From the NCBI GenBank assembly GCA_032622095.1, contig CP136066.1, forward strand, positions 42,611,835 through 42,675,834: a stretch of 64,000 nt of DNA, written 5' to 3'. A program made the position numbers and the translations under genes. Shown here piece by piece: positions 53,491 to 64,000 of this stretch (position 1 is the first letter of the stretch; each line of letters starts with the position of its first letter). This stretch comes from Siphonodentalium dalli. Taxonomy: Eukaryota > Mollusca > Scaphopoda > Gadilida > Siphonodentaliidae. A model generated the notes under the pieces. That model was not told where the DNA came from, made no database searches, and worked only from the letters and a program-made list of their open reading frames with translations.

Positions 53491-54610
53491 ACTTTTCGAA
53501 CTATATCAAAATCGGTCACCGAAATATCAAATCGGTCACCGATTTTTTTTCATTCCTCGTCCTTATCATACGGAATGTTAACACACGTCAAAGGTCACAT
53601 TTGCGCAACAATAATACATTTGGAATAAGGGTCGGGTCATGTATTAATAGGTATATTTGGTATTTTTCCACAGGGGCCTGTGGAATTGGAGGCCCTTCTC
53701 TGGTGATTTGGTACATTGTTTCTGCACTGTATGTTCTGTTAATCGCAGTGGTATGTGATATGTTTTTTATTCTTGTTATCCACTGGATTTTAGCAGAATG
53801 AAGAATGCCTACCATGGTGTTATATGTTTTACGAGTAAGCTTTATGAGTGAGTGCTGATCTGATTCCCGATAACTGCGGATTGTTGTTGCATGCCAAGGA
53901 AGATAACCTGATTCAAGAATCCGCATGTTTGTCAGCAGTCTTTTTGAAAAGCCGACTGAATTCCTAACAGATTTATATGTCTGGATTTGTCGTTGAGATT
54001 TACATGTGGCAGTCGTCAAGCTGTGGAATAAACATTGAGTGAAACTGTTTTTATAGGCAGTCATCAAGCTGTGTAATGAACATAGATTGACATTTTGTAG
54101 GCAGGTTGACATATTTGTTGAGGTACAATTTGAACCTTCGGTTCTCATTGCACCATCTCATCACAACAAACTTCTGATTACGTTAACCTTTCCATACATG
54201 TGTTTTTCTTACTGTTTACACTAACTTTCATGTGCCATATGTCAAATTATTTGCTGTGTATCGCAGATTTCTTTCTTCAAGATAACTACAGTCAAATCCG
54301 TATTTCATAGAAATGCATGTATATTAAAATAATCTTAGACAAGAAGAAAACACTCCAACCATTTCTACATTAATTTAACCATTTCTTAGGCCCAAATTTT
54401 TTAAAGTATGCATGCGCACGAGTTTATATCATAATTATATTCTAACTAACATAATAATAAAGTTTGACATCAACATCATTGCACTATACTCTTATGTTAA
54501 TGCGCGTGCTGATAATACACATGTGTCTTACTAAAAAATATGAGGCTGGGTTTAGGGGCTAATTATGTGATAAATAGTGTTCAGACGAGCAATGATGAAA
54601 AATCATAACA
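53491..54610. other. No convincing gene
   Basis: A plus-strand hydrophobic frame (53680-53801) and a 186-codon minus-strand frame (53588-54148) overlap; neither is recognisable. Confidence 0.4.
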
Positions 54611-54612
54611 TA

Positions 54613-54824
54613 CAGTAATGCTCTAATTAATCGACTCCTTAACCATAGCAGAATTATGGGTAACTTTTCAGGATATAGTCGGAAATATGGCTTGTTGCCA
54701 TTCATCGGAAAGCTCTCGCCGAGAGCTTTCCGATGAATGGCAACAAGCCATATTTCCGACTAAATCCTGAAAAGTTACCCATAATTCTGCTGTAGTTAAG
54801 AGTCGATTAATTAGAGCATTACTG
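54613..54824. mobile_element. Full-length family C element
   Basis: TA on both sides, near-perfect palindrome centred on CTCTCGCCGAGAG. Confidence 0.88.
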
Positions 54825-54894
54825 TAATCATTTTCTAGATCATGTGATTCATGGTATGTTGTAAATGGTGAACAATATGTTGGTGGCATTTAAC

Positions 54895-55313
54895 CCTTCA
54901 TGACGGGAGCCATGCTGGTGCAGCATTAAAACATTTTTTATTATTTATTTATCTCAGACACTAAGTCCATATAAAATGTTCAGACCGATAGGTTATTCAT
55001 CTCAGTATAGCAGATCACTCCACAGTTGATACAAAATTGATTGGAATTGATTGTCTGAATTATGTATTCCTGCAACAATTGTGTTCTTCGAGCAATTAAG
55101 GCGATCCCTGAAACTGTGAACTGTTTGCGAGTCTCCCATAGGGAGCCTTACATATTTAAGAGAGTACATTGGCTTACAGGGTCAAGGTAAATAGTGTTAG
55201 TCCAATGTATCCTCTTATATATGCGAGGCTCCCTATGGGAGACTCGTATATATAAGAGAATGCATTGGCACAGGGTTTTCACAAAATTTCAGGAAGCTCC
55301 AGTCATGGAAGGA
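54895..55313. mobile_element. P3 element with internal replacement
   Basis: TTAACCCTTCATGACGGGAG at 54891, about 180 bp of unrelated sequence, then hairpins from 55130, ending GTCATGGAAGGA before TTAA. Confidence 0.65.
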
Positions 55314-55317
55314 TTAA

Positions 55318-55708
55318 CCCTTTACCCAACAGAAGGGCCCTGTGCCAATGCATTCTCTTATATATGCGAGTCGACCATAGGTCGCCTCGCATATATAAGA
55401 GAATGCATTGGCTTAACACATTAAAAATTATAAAATTGTTAAAGAATGTAAGAAAAAATGGTAAAAAGTGTTAAAAAAAGATTTTTTTTAGGCCATGCAT
55501 TCTCTTATATATGCGAGGCGACCTATGGTCGACTCGCATATATAAGAGAATGCATTGGCACAGGGCATAACTGTAACTATCACAATGTGGTCAAGGAGCC
55601 GGTTCCAATGATATCCATATTTGTATGGTTCTATTGAGACAGACCGAAGATATTTTAGGCTGTTGAAGCTTTATTTGGCCGGTTTTGGCCGTTTTGTTGG
55701 GTAAAGGG
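55318..55708. mobile_element. TTAA-flanked hairpin MITE, family P1
   Basis: TTAA at 55314-55317 (shared with the P3 element on its left) and 55709-55712. Confidence 0.88.
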
Positions 55709-55865
55709 TTAAAAATATGGGTATTGGGTGAGTAATAAAAAGAATTTGTTATGACGATGCTCTAGGATATGACATTGAAATATGATTGATGACACATCAT
55801 TCCCACATATCATGTCTGCAATCTCGATGGAAATAACCTCTTCCATGAATAGACACCATATTCGC

Positions 55866-56270
55866 TAGGGCCGTAACGATTAACAGCTCCACGATTCGAT
55901 TCGAATCACGATGTTTCCCTGACGATTCGATGCGCATCGCGATGCAGATACTCTGGAGTTCATGTATGATATCTGATATCAGCGGGACAAGTGGGTCATT
56001 CAGATCATACCTTATCATGATTATGATAACTTCATTATTGTAACACCGATGGGGTACTTGTGTTATCAATGAAACTAATATCAGTTCTTAATATTTATTC
56101 ACATCTGGATATGATAAGAAATGTTTTCAACGAGTGTAGTTGAATCATTTTGCAGTAAAATTCTGGGTTGCGACAATTCAAAATACAGAATCGAATCGGC
56201 AATGAAATGAATCGCATCGAGATCCGGAAATTGCGATGCATCAAAATCGTGATTAATCGTTACGGCCCTA
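55866..56270. mobile_element. 405-bp hAT-like MITE, perfect 8-bp target duplication
   Basis: ATATTCGC at 55858-55865 and 56271-56278. Ends TAGGGCCGTAACGATTAA and TTAATCGTTACGGCCCTA, inner GATTCGAATC motifs. Confidence 0.93.
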
Positions 56271-56572
56271 ATATTCGCATAAGGTTACAATACTCGGCCC
56301 TGGTAATAGGGTGAAGACCTTGACTTATTATATAGCTCAATTGGCAGATGTTTACAATAGATAAATAAATTAATAGTTCAATAAATAGTTAAAAATAGCA
56401 ACAATTAGTAAGTTCAACAAACTAGTTTCCCGTCAACAGATAAATTTCCTGGTAATAAGCACATGATAGTCCGGCAGATATGGTGCCTAATTATGGGAGA
56501 GGTTATTTCCGTGTGAATGCAGAAATGGCCGAGCCGTTAAGATTGATCTCGAGCCGTTAAGATTGATCTCTC

Positions 56573-56638
56573 TCGGCGAGAGCTTTCCGATGAATGGCAA
56601 CAAGCCATATTTCCGACTAAATCCTGAAAAGTTACCCA
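56573..56638. mobile_element. Family C fragment
   Basis: CTCGGCGAGAGCTTTCCGAT to GAAAAGTTACCCA. The left neighbour is a 22-bp direct repeat containing GAGCCGTTAAGATTGATCTC (about 56530-56570). Confidence 0.7.
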
Positions 56639-56782
56639 CTTAGTAGACACTGGAATCTCTTCCGATTCATCCTGCAAGTAATTTTCCAATTGATTACCCA
56701 AGAAATTCTGTAATAGGCAACTCATGCCACAACTAATGGTGGGGAATCACGTGGTTTTGAGTTGATTAGTATCATGCATTAA

Positions 56783-57182
56783 AAATGGCCGAGGCAATCG
56801 CAAACACGACCAGAAATGAGAAAAAGAGTTATAAACCAGTATAATGATATATTAAATAATATTTTCGCATATGCTATACTATTTTTTAACAAGCTCAAGC
56901 TGATACCTCATTTGTGTCCAAACTCAGTTATTTGCTCTAACATTCTGACCAAAGTTGTCAATTATGGGATTCTCCTAAATGTATGGCTGGTGTATTCCAC
57001 AAACCTCCGACTGGCAACTTTGGTCAGAATGTTATATAAAACTACTGAGTATTTCCGAACAAATAAGGTATCAACTTGTTTTAAAAATAAACTAGCATAT
57101 GCTCACAACAGTCAAAATGTTAAGTTTTGTGTCAGTTCCTCATATATTATGTTTATGTGCATTTGTACTGGCCTCGGCCATT
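56783..57182. mobile_element. TTAA-flanked inverted-repeat element with AATGGCCGAGGC ends
   Basis: TTAA at 56779-56782 and 57183-57186. AATGGCCGAGGCAAT vs CTGGCCTCGGCCATT; a second inner inverted pair is AACATTCTGACCAAAGTTG vs CAACTTTGGTCAGAATGTT. The open reading frame across it is not recognisable as a protein. Confidence 0.72.
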
Positions 57183-57186
57183 TTAA

Positions 57187-57627
57187 CCCTTTACCCAACA
57201 GAACGGCCCTGTGCCAATGCATTCTCTTATATATGCGAGTCGACCATAGGTCGCCTCGCATATATAAGAGAATGCATTGGCTTAACACATATTAAAAATG
57301 ATAAAATTGTCAAAGAATGTAGAAAATATTATAAAAAATGTAAGAAAAAATTTATAAAATTGTTAAAGAATGTAAGAAAAAATGGTAAAAAGTGTTAAAA
57401 AAGATTTTTTTTAGGCCAATACATTCTCTTATATATGCGAGGTGACCTATGGTCGACTTGCATATATAAGAGAATGCATTGGCACAGGGCATAATCGTAA
57501 ACATTGTGGTCAATGAACCGGTTCCAATGATATCCATATGTGTATGGTGTTATTGAGACAGACCGAAGATATTTTAGGCTGTTGAAGCTTTATTTGGGCG
57601 TTTTTGGCCGTTTTGTTGGGTAAAGGG
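57187..57627. mobile_element. TTAA-flanked hairpin MITE, family P1
   Basis: TTAA at 57183-57186 (shared with the element at 56783-57182) and 57628-57631. Confidence 0.88.
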
Positions 57628-57805
57628 TTAAATGCGTGGTACTCACCAACCTCGAAACCATGTGATTTTCCCACCGTGGAATAATCTAATCAAATTTATT
57701 GGGTGTGTGTTTTTGAACACGCAGCTTATTGTACTACTGGTCTTTCTCTTAGCAATTTAACTTTTATTTTATATGTTAATTCTTTGGAATTGAGTTGTTG
57801 GAGAT

Positions 57806-58690
57806 AGGCCTCAAAATATGGTGCTGGTCATTTGCAGAATGAGGTCCCCAGAGGGTGAATTTAATGATGCTACCCTGCACAGCGGGCAAGCATCACTAAA
57901 TTCACCCTCTGAGGACCTCATTCTGCATGGCCTCATCTGCTATGGGAGACCTAGACACAGATTATAGTTCCCAGATGGTGAATATTGTGATATACACCCA
58001 TTGGGCACCTTGATTATGCAATGTGTCGTCTGCCAATTTGGGGATATAAGAAACTGAACTAATAAAGAAAAAGAAACTTTCTTAAGCAATATCAAAAGAA
58101 ACTGAAAAACTTGTTAATTTGACATATTAAATAAAGATACTTTCCAGAGAAGATGAGGTCCCCAGAGGATGAATTTAGTGACACTACCCCGCACAATGGG
58201 CTAGCATCACTAAATTCACCCTTTGGTGGGACCTCATTCTGCAAATGTCCAGCACCATATTTTGAGGCCTAGTAAGAGACAAGCCTTGAAATAGCATGTC
58301 TGTCAGGTTCCCAGAGGGTGAATTTAGTGATGCTACCCCGCATAGCTGGCTAGCATCACCAAATTCACCCTCTGGGAACCTCATTCTGCTGAGATGTAAG
58401 CAGAATGAGGTCGTCCCCAGAGGGTGAATTTGGTGTCACTACCCACGCACAATGGGGTAGCATCACTAAATTTACCCTCTGGGGGACCTCATTCTGCAAA
58501 TGTCCAGCACCATATTTTGAGGCCTAGTAAAAGACAAGCCTTGAAAGATGAGGTCATGCAGAATGAGGTTCCCAGAGGGTGAATTTAGTGATGCTACCCC
58601 GCATAATGGGGTAGCATCACTAAATTCACCCTCTGGGGGACCTCATTCTGCAAATGTCCAGCACCATATTGTGAGGCCTAGTAAGAGATC
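57806..58690. mobile_element. Family B2 cluster, nested/tandem
   Basis: Starts AGGCCTCAAAATATGGTGCT. Hairpins at about 57840, 58155, 58308, 58410 and 58565; the end CCAGCACCATATTTTGAGGC occurs three times (58250, 58507, 58657 areas). Confidence 0.7.
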
Positions 58691-58970
58691 TTGTTGCCAG
58701 CTGCCTCTAATTTAATCCTGGAATTTGTATTGATTCTGGAATTACCTCCCTTTATGAAATGTAGTCTGAATTGCTTCTGGAATTACCTCCCTTGACCTGT
58801 TTTGAATTTTGTGAGCACAGGCTTCTTTTCAGTTTGTCATTTGTATATTTAAAAATATACAGGCAATCAAAGAATTTTTTATAAATATGTAGAACTACAC
58901 TCATGTTTATGGCCAGATTTAAATGGTGTAATGATAGCAGGGGGCCTGTAGTGTTATCTTTCTCTGATTC

Positions 58971-59268
58971 CACGGGCCTCGGTTGCTCAATCGGTTAGGG
59001 GTACAGCTCCTAGCCATTTCACCCTCCAACGCTGGCTATAAGAGTTCAAATCCACATGTTTCCATCGGGGACTTTGTAACTCGAAATCGTTATCTGGTGG
59101 AGTTGTCAGTTACTTGGTTTGCTGTACATGGTCCATGAGTTTATCAGCCATTGAAATCACTGTTAGATTAGCCGTAAGTGAGCAGATTTCCTCCACCACT
59201 AAAACTGACAATGTTGTGATATGGCCTTAATTGCTGAAAGCAACATTAAACCCCAATCAATCAATTCT
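58971..59268 (+). mobile_element. tRNA-derived SINE
   Basis: A-box-like TTGCTCAATCGGTTAGGGG and B-box-like GAGTTCAAATCC lie about 50 nt apart; the 3' end is AACATTAAACCCCAATCAAT with CAAT units. Too diverged to be a functional tRNA. Confidence 0.7.
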
Positions 59269-59351
59269 ATGATTCTAAGAGCGAAGTCAGTTGTTTTGGT
59301 GAATTCCCGCTATCTACCAACCTTCTCCTCTGAGATCCCAATGACAGTTAA

Positions 59352-59744
59352 CCCTTTACCCAACAAACCGGCCAAAACCGGCCAAATAAAGCTTCAACAG
59401 CCTAAAATATCTTCGGTCTGTCTCAATAGAACCATACAAATATGGATATCATTGGAACCGGCTCCTTGACCACATTGTGATAGTTACAGTTATGCCCTGT
59501 GCCAATGCATTCTCTTATATATGCGAGTCGACCATAGGTCGCCTCGCATATATAAGAGAATGCATTGGCCTAAAAAAAATCTTTTTTTTAACACTTTTTA
59601 CCATTTTTTCTTACATTCTTTAACAATTTTATAATTTTTAATATGTTAAGCCAATGCATTCTCTTATATATGCGAGGCGACCTATGGTCGACTCGCATAT
59701 ATAAGAGAATGCATTGGCACAGGGTCCTTCTGTTGGGTAAAGGG
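59352..59744. mobile_element. TTAA-flanked hairpin MITE, family P1
   Basis: TTAA at 59348-59351 and 59745-59748; complete ends and both hairpins. Confidence 0.88.
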
Positions 59745-60174
59745 TTAAACTGAATGGATTCTCCTATTCTGTTACAATGGAATACATTGGAATAGTTCAT
59801 TATTCATTTGGAGGGGTCTTTTGATAATCCAAATGTGAAAAACGTATTTTCAGAACATTCTTCAATGAAGTCCTTATCAGCAAATACGCAGTTTACAAGC
59901 ATTAAATAGATTTTTTTCAGGAGCAGTCCAGACTTTATCAACTGACGCAGTTTTGATGTATTATTTTTAATGAATATACCTTTATTTATTTGGGAACAAG
60001 CGTTTCTGTTGTTGTATGTAATTGTGTACATAATTATGTAAATTAACAATTGTGTAAATTCGGAATGTGTAAACACTGTACAGATCATTGGATGGATATT
60101 TTAAAACCGCGAGAATAAAAAAATATAATTGCACATTACATGTATTTTTGTATTATCTTCGCACCCTGATTTAA

Positions 60175-60621
60175 CCCTTTACCCAACAAACCGGCCAAAA
60201 ACACCCAAATAAAGCTTCAACAGCCTAAAATATCTTCGGTCTGTCTCAATAAAACCATACAAATATGGATATCATTGGAACCGGTTCATCGATCACATTG
60301 TGATGGTTACAGTTATGCCCTGTGCCAATGCATTCTCTTATATATGCGAGTCGACCATAGGTCGCCTCGCATATATAAGAGAATGCATTGGCCTAAAAAA
60401 AATATTTTTTTACCATTTTTTCTTACATTCTTTAACAATTTTATAATTTTTTCTTACATTTTTTAACAATTTTTATAATATTTTTCTACATTCTTTGACA
60501 ATTTTATCATTTTTAATATGTGTTAAGCCAATGCATTCTCTTATATATGCGAGGCGACCTATGGTCGACTCGCATATATAAGAGAATGCATTGGCACAGG
60601 GCCGTTCTGTTGGGTAAAGGG
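60175..60621. mobile_element. TTAA-flanked hairpin MITE, family P1
   Basis: TTAA at 60171-60174 and 60622-60625; long A/T-rich centre. Confidence 0.88.
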
Positions 60622-60805
60622 TTAACTAACATAAAGGAGGATGTCACATTCCTTTTGGGTAATCAGAAATTGTGTGATTTTTAAGTGATACGCAGGATTT
60701 TTAACCCCCTGTTAAATGGTACTCAGAGATTCATATACCATTGGATGGATATTTTATTTTATTGATCCAACCAGAATAAAAACAAATGATTACATATATG
60801 GTTAA

Positions 60806-60877
60806 CACGTTCACTGCTGACTACGAGTTATCTTGTACTGTTTGCATGTAATTGAATGGGCATCAGCAGTGAATGTG
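60806..60877. mobile_element. Tiny TTAA-flanked inverted-repeat element (72 bp)
   Basis: CACGTTCACTGCTGA at the left and TCAGCAGTGAATGTG at the right, TTAA on both sides; the right TTAA is shared with the P3 element. Confidence 0.65.
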
Positions 60878-60881
60878 TTAA

Positions 60882-61116
60882 CCCTTTCATGACGGTAGCT
60901 GCGCTGGTGCAGCATTAAAGATCCTGTGCATTCTCTTATATATGTGAGCCTCACATACATAAGGGAATGCACTGGCTTACAAGGTCAAGGTAAATATTTT
61001 TAGGCCAATGCATTCTCTTATATATGTGAGGCTCCCTATGGGAGACTCACATATATAAGAGAGTGCATTGGCACAGGGTTTTCGCAAAATTTCAGGAAGC
61101 TCCGTTCATGAAAGGG
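60882..61116. mobile_element. TTAA-flanked hairpin MITE, family P3
   Basis: TTAA at 60878-60881 and 61117-61120. Ends CCCTTTCATGACGGTAGC and GTTCATGAAAGGG. Confidence 0.85.
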
Positions 61117-61142
61117 TTAATGTACTTCTTTTATCTTCCGCC

Positions 61143-61525
61143 GCAGCCGGTTCATTGGTTGGCTTGTACAAATGACTGGGGTAATATTGTACCAAGCGTG
61201 TTAGAGCAAGTAATTGGTTAATCGCTATATCAAACTGGTCATTATTATTATTATTTTAATTCTGATTTTGCACAGTGCAGAATCAGACAGCGTGTATGAC
61301 ATTCGCTCGACCGTGAAACGCATGCATTTCACGGTCGAGAACGCATGCGTTTCACGGTCGAGCGAATGTCATACACGCTGTCTGATTCTGCACTGTGCAA
61401 AATCAGAATTAAAATAATAATAATAATGACCAGTTTGATATAGCGATTAACCAATTACTTGCTCTAACACGCTTGGTACAATATTACCCCAGTCATTTGT
61501 ACAAGCCAACCAATGAACCGGCTGC
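61143..61525. repeat. Perfect palindrome, 183-bp arms, 17-nt loop
   Basis: Arms 61143-61325 and 61343-61525 match base for base by eye. The loop starts ATTTCACGGTCGAG. No terminal motif or target duplication was seen, and no second copy exists in the window. Confidence 0.93.
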
Positions 61526-61529
61526 AGCC

Positions 61530-62689
61530 ATTGCAGGCGCTGCTCTAGTTTGATCAGAACATTCTCCGATACTCATCAGTATGACAAGCTGACTGGTACC
61601 CTTTTAACGCATGAGTGATGCGAAACCGACACAGTACGAGTGACCTTACTCAAGGGTCACAACTTGGCGCAGGTTTTGAAACAGCAAGCAATCCGACAAT
61701 TGCACGTCGCTCAAAGCGGCCAAGCCACTGCTATGTGGAGACTCAATGACCAGTGATGCGCTGCGAACCCATATCGATGTGTTTACAGCAAATACAAGTC
61801 AGACACGCTAACCACTGGATCACGGAGTTCTAATAATATAGTAATACGACACCGCAGGAACAGTAGAGAAATTCTGCTTCTAGCGATTGTGCGTCTGCTG
61901 GTGATTGTAACTCTAACGGCACAGGTCACCTGATTCTACACGTTTGTTGTCTATAAGTGACTGACTAATGCGAGTACGACTTTCTCTACTTGTAAACATG
62001 GGGTATAATTCTATTTTTGAAAACATTTTGTTCTAACTCCATGATTCCGCATAGATGGATTATTGATCAAAACCTGGTTGAATATGTAGGTATATATTTT
62101 ACTCTTGGAATCCACACTGATAACCACATACATGTTCAACGCCTAATTGTTCAGCGGAATTTATGTTGCATTGATTATAACAAATTATAAAAAAAATTCA
62201 ACGGTGTTGCTGTTTCGAGACATGACAAGTTAGCTTAGATTTGGGGAGTTTTTTTAGTTTACTGACACAAAGCTTGTAGGCTAATTGCTAGGTAACATCA
62301 CTAAACTAAGATAATACTGATATATAGCGTGGGAAATCATGTGCTGGATTAAAAGTCGCATCTAACTACAATCAACATTTGTGGATCGAGGCATACTAGT
62401 ACAGAGCGGTTGTATGTCAATAATCTAACAATTATAGATGTTTCATCATCTACATGTATTACACATTTACAAGTAACATTTTACACGTCTCACCTCACCC
62501 ACATGACACACATGAATATCAACGTAGTATGCAGTTACCAGGGATACACAGTCACAATCCCTACACTTCATACAAACACCACAAGCGGAATCTCTCTAGC
62601 GTGATTCTATAGAAAGACAGGTGTAAAAAAGTTGAGCCATATTTTCTCCATCAATCCGCATCGATCAATGCAAGTTTTTATACAGGACG
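61530..62689. other. No gene recognised
   Basis: Mixed-composition DNA. A 64-codon frame at 62410-62604, rich in Thr/His, is not recognisable. Confidence 0.45.
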
Positions 62690-63065
62690 TATTATGTTAT
62701 TGTTCTGTCTGTCTGTCCGTTCGCTTTCTTCATTTCCAGATGACGACTTTAGTAAGTCTGAAATGAATGGACTGAAATTTTGTATGTGGGTTTACTAGCC
62801 CAAAATACAGGTCAAGTTCGAATTTGGGTTCCGCCTGCCAAATTTCACAGGAGTTATGGTCCTTTTTATTGGAATTTGCACATAATTTTCATTTCTGGAT
62901 GATAACGTTAGTACATCTGAACTGAAATTTGGTATGTGGGTTTACTAGCACAAAATACAGGTCAAGTTCGAATTTGGTTTCCGCCCGCAAATGTTCACCT
63001 GAGTTATGGCCCATTGTCGAAATTACCATGGGCATATTTTGCAACTCCCTAGCGATGCTCTTGTT
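62690..63065. repeat. Dispersed repeat, inverted copy of 10237-10640
   Basis: GTCTGTCTGTCCGTTCGCTT, TATGTGGGTTTACTAGCCCA and TATGTGGGTTTACTAGCACA. Confidence 0.65.
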
Positions 63066-63527
63066 GAGTTATTGATTGTGCCTGATTTGGAGCTACATGT
63101 ACATCATGCCATGAGATCATATTCCACCAATTCAAATTCGAGGGAAGCTTTATGTAGCTCTGACAAGGAACTTTATACATTAAACATAATGTTGGTAATA
63201 TATTTATTATTTAGTACCTGTAGCATAACAATGTGAATGTATTTCATGATAGGTGAAGGTCCCAGTTGGAGTTTTCATCATTTATGCGACTTTTGTGATT
63301 CTGAAAATGGCGAGGGGTTTAATTCGATATATTCACATACACTTAATATGACTTCAGCTACATGTAGTCCTACAGCATTACATTTGACATGCCCCTGGAT
63401 AAATGTGTTCATAAACCTATGAACTACATTGAGTCAATGTGGTTCATAGGCATAATATGAAGACATTGACTCTGAAAATTGTCGAACATAAATGATATAT
63501 ATATATGATCTGAATACAAATTATTAA

Positions 63528-63825
63528 CGGGGAACTGTACCTAAATCGAGCCATTTATGGGACCGTCACTTACTATACTCAACAGAAAATATCCAATACA
63601 AGAATTACTATGAGTCAAGAATGAGAGATAAATAAACTCACGTACACAAAGAACCAGTGTAACATCCTGATAATTATAACAAAATGAATAAATGGCTCAA
63701 GCCATAAACTCATTTTCATTTTAATTACCATGTTGTTTGCTTCGTTCATAGATCACATGGATGTATTTTGCACTAATCCATGGCTCAAATTCATTCATTT
63801 GTTGCATATATTATGTAGTCTCCCT
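63528..63825. mobile_element. TTAA-flanked MITE, imperfect inverted ends
   Basis: TTAA at 63524-63527 and 63826-63829. Shares ACCATGTTGTTTGC and the ATTCATTCAT region with 38113-38350. Confidence 0.55.
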
Positions 63826-63851
63826 TTAACACAAACAGAAAAAAAAAATTG

Positions 63852-64000
63852 TTAACTCTTTCATGACTGGATCTTCCTGAAATTTTGCGAAAACCCTGTG
63901 CCAATGAATTCTCTTATATATGCGAGTTGACCATAGGTTGCCTCGCATATATACGAGAATGCATTGGCCTAACAAATTCTATATTATTTTTTATAATTGT
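63852..64000. mobile_element. P3-type element running off the right edge
   Basis: TTAACTCTTTCATGACTGGA and one full hairpin up to GCCTAACAA. Confidence 0.65.

Noticed and set aside
53397-53801. Plus-strand frame ending in a hydrophobic segment (LVIWYIVSALYVLLIAVV)
   Set aside because: Begins inside a MITE hairpin. An acceptor-like TTCCACAG and a donor-like GTATGT exist, but no partner exon or family was recognised.
53588-54148. 186-codon minus-strand frame, longest in the window
   Set aside because: No recognisable domain, unusual composition, overlaps another open frame; no exon neighbours.
56816-57295. 159-codon frame
   Set aside because: Runs through one inverted-repeat element and into the P1 hairpin; chance opening.
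58971-59050. Possible functional tRNA gene
   Set aside because: A- and B-box-like motifs only; no cloverleaf pairing and a SINE-type tail.
61214-61417. 67-codon frame in the large palindrome
   Set aside because: Entirely inside inverted arms; no coding features.

Overview
This is an intron-rich, AT-rich, repeat-saturated animal nuclear sequence. The two genes are animal-like: STX5 aligns end to end with the vertebrate protein. The DNA is full of hAT-like, TTAA-flanked (piggyBac-like), TA-flanked and Helitron-like short elements, plus one tRNA-derived SINE with a tail of ATCA units. I infer a marine invertebrate, most likely a mollusc or another lophotrochozoan. No bacterial-type gene organisation is present.

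Layout. (1) 1-12.3 kb: minus-strand 5' portion of methionine synthase (MTR, homocysteine-binding domain). Five coding exons lie at 12224-12028, 10789-10700, 7243-7174, 5407-5315 and 3021-2915. The start codon exon was not found and the gene continues off the left edge. (2) 12.4-29.3 kb: intergenic or MTR upstream DNA made of repeats. It holds a ~125-bp CpG-rich minisatellite inside a 2.5-kb tandem duplication, DNA transposon remnants (one with a BED-like finger exon, one with an unfamiliar ORF) and a CCAAT/ETS-like promoter candidate. (3) 29.3-51.5 kb: the complete plus-strand syntaxin-5 gene (STX5), 10 coding exons, 357 aa, head-to-head with MTR. (4) 51.5-64 kb: no convincing gene. It holds stacked TTAA-flanked hairpin elements, a SINE and a perfect 183-bp-arm palindrome.

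The two genes do unrelated housekeeping jobs: MTR regenerates methionine in the cytosol, and STX5 is the Qa-SNARE of ER-Golgi and intra-Golgi fusion. Adjacency may mean shared upstream regulation, but nothing here proves it.

Most striking observations. At six splice junctions (four in MTR, two in STX5) the exon/intron boundary itself has been duplicated in tandem, giving small arrays or duplications in which most copies carry a potential splice site. Second, one inverted-repeat hairpin of about 75 bp, carrying TATA-like sequence on both arms, recurs as a module inside at least four element families with different termini. All coordinates, splice sites and target-site duplications were read by eye; no alignment or database search was run.
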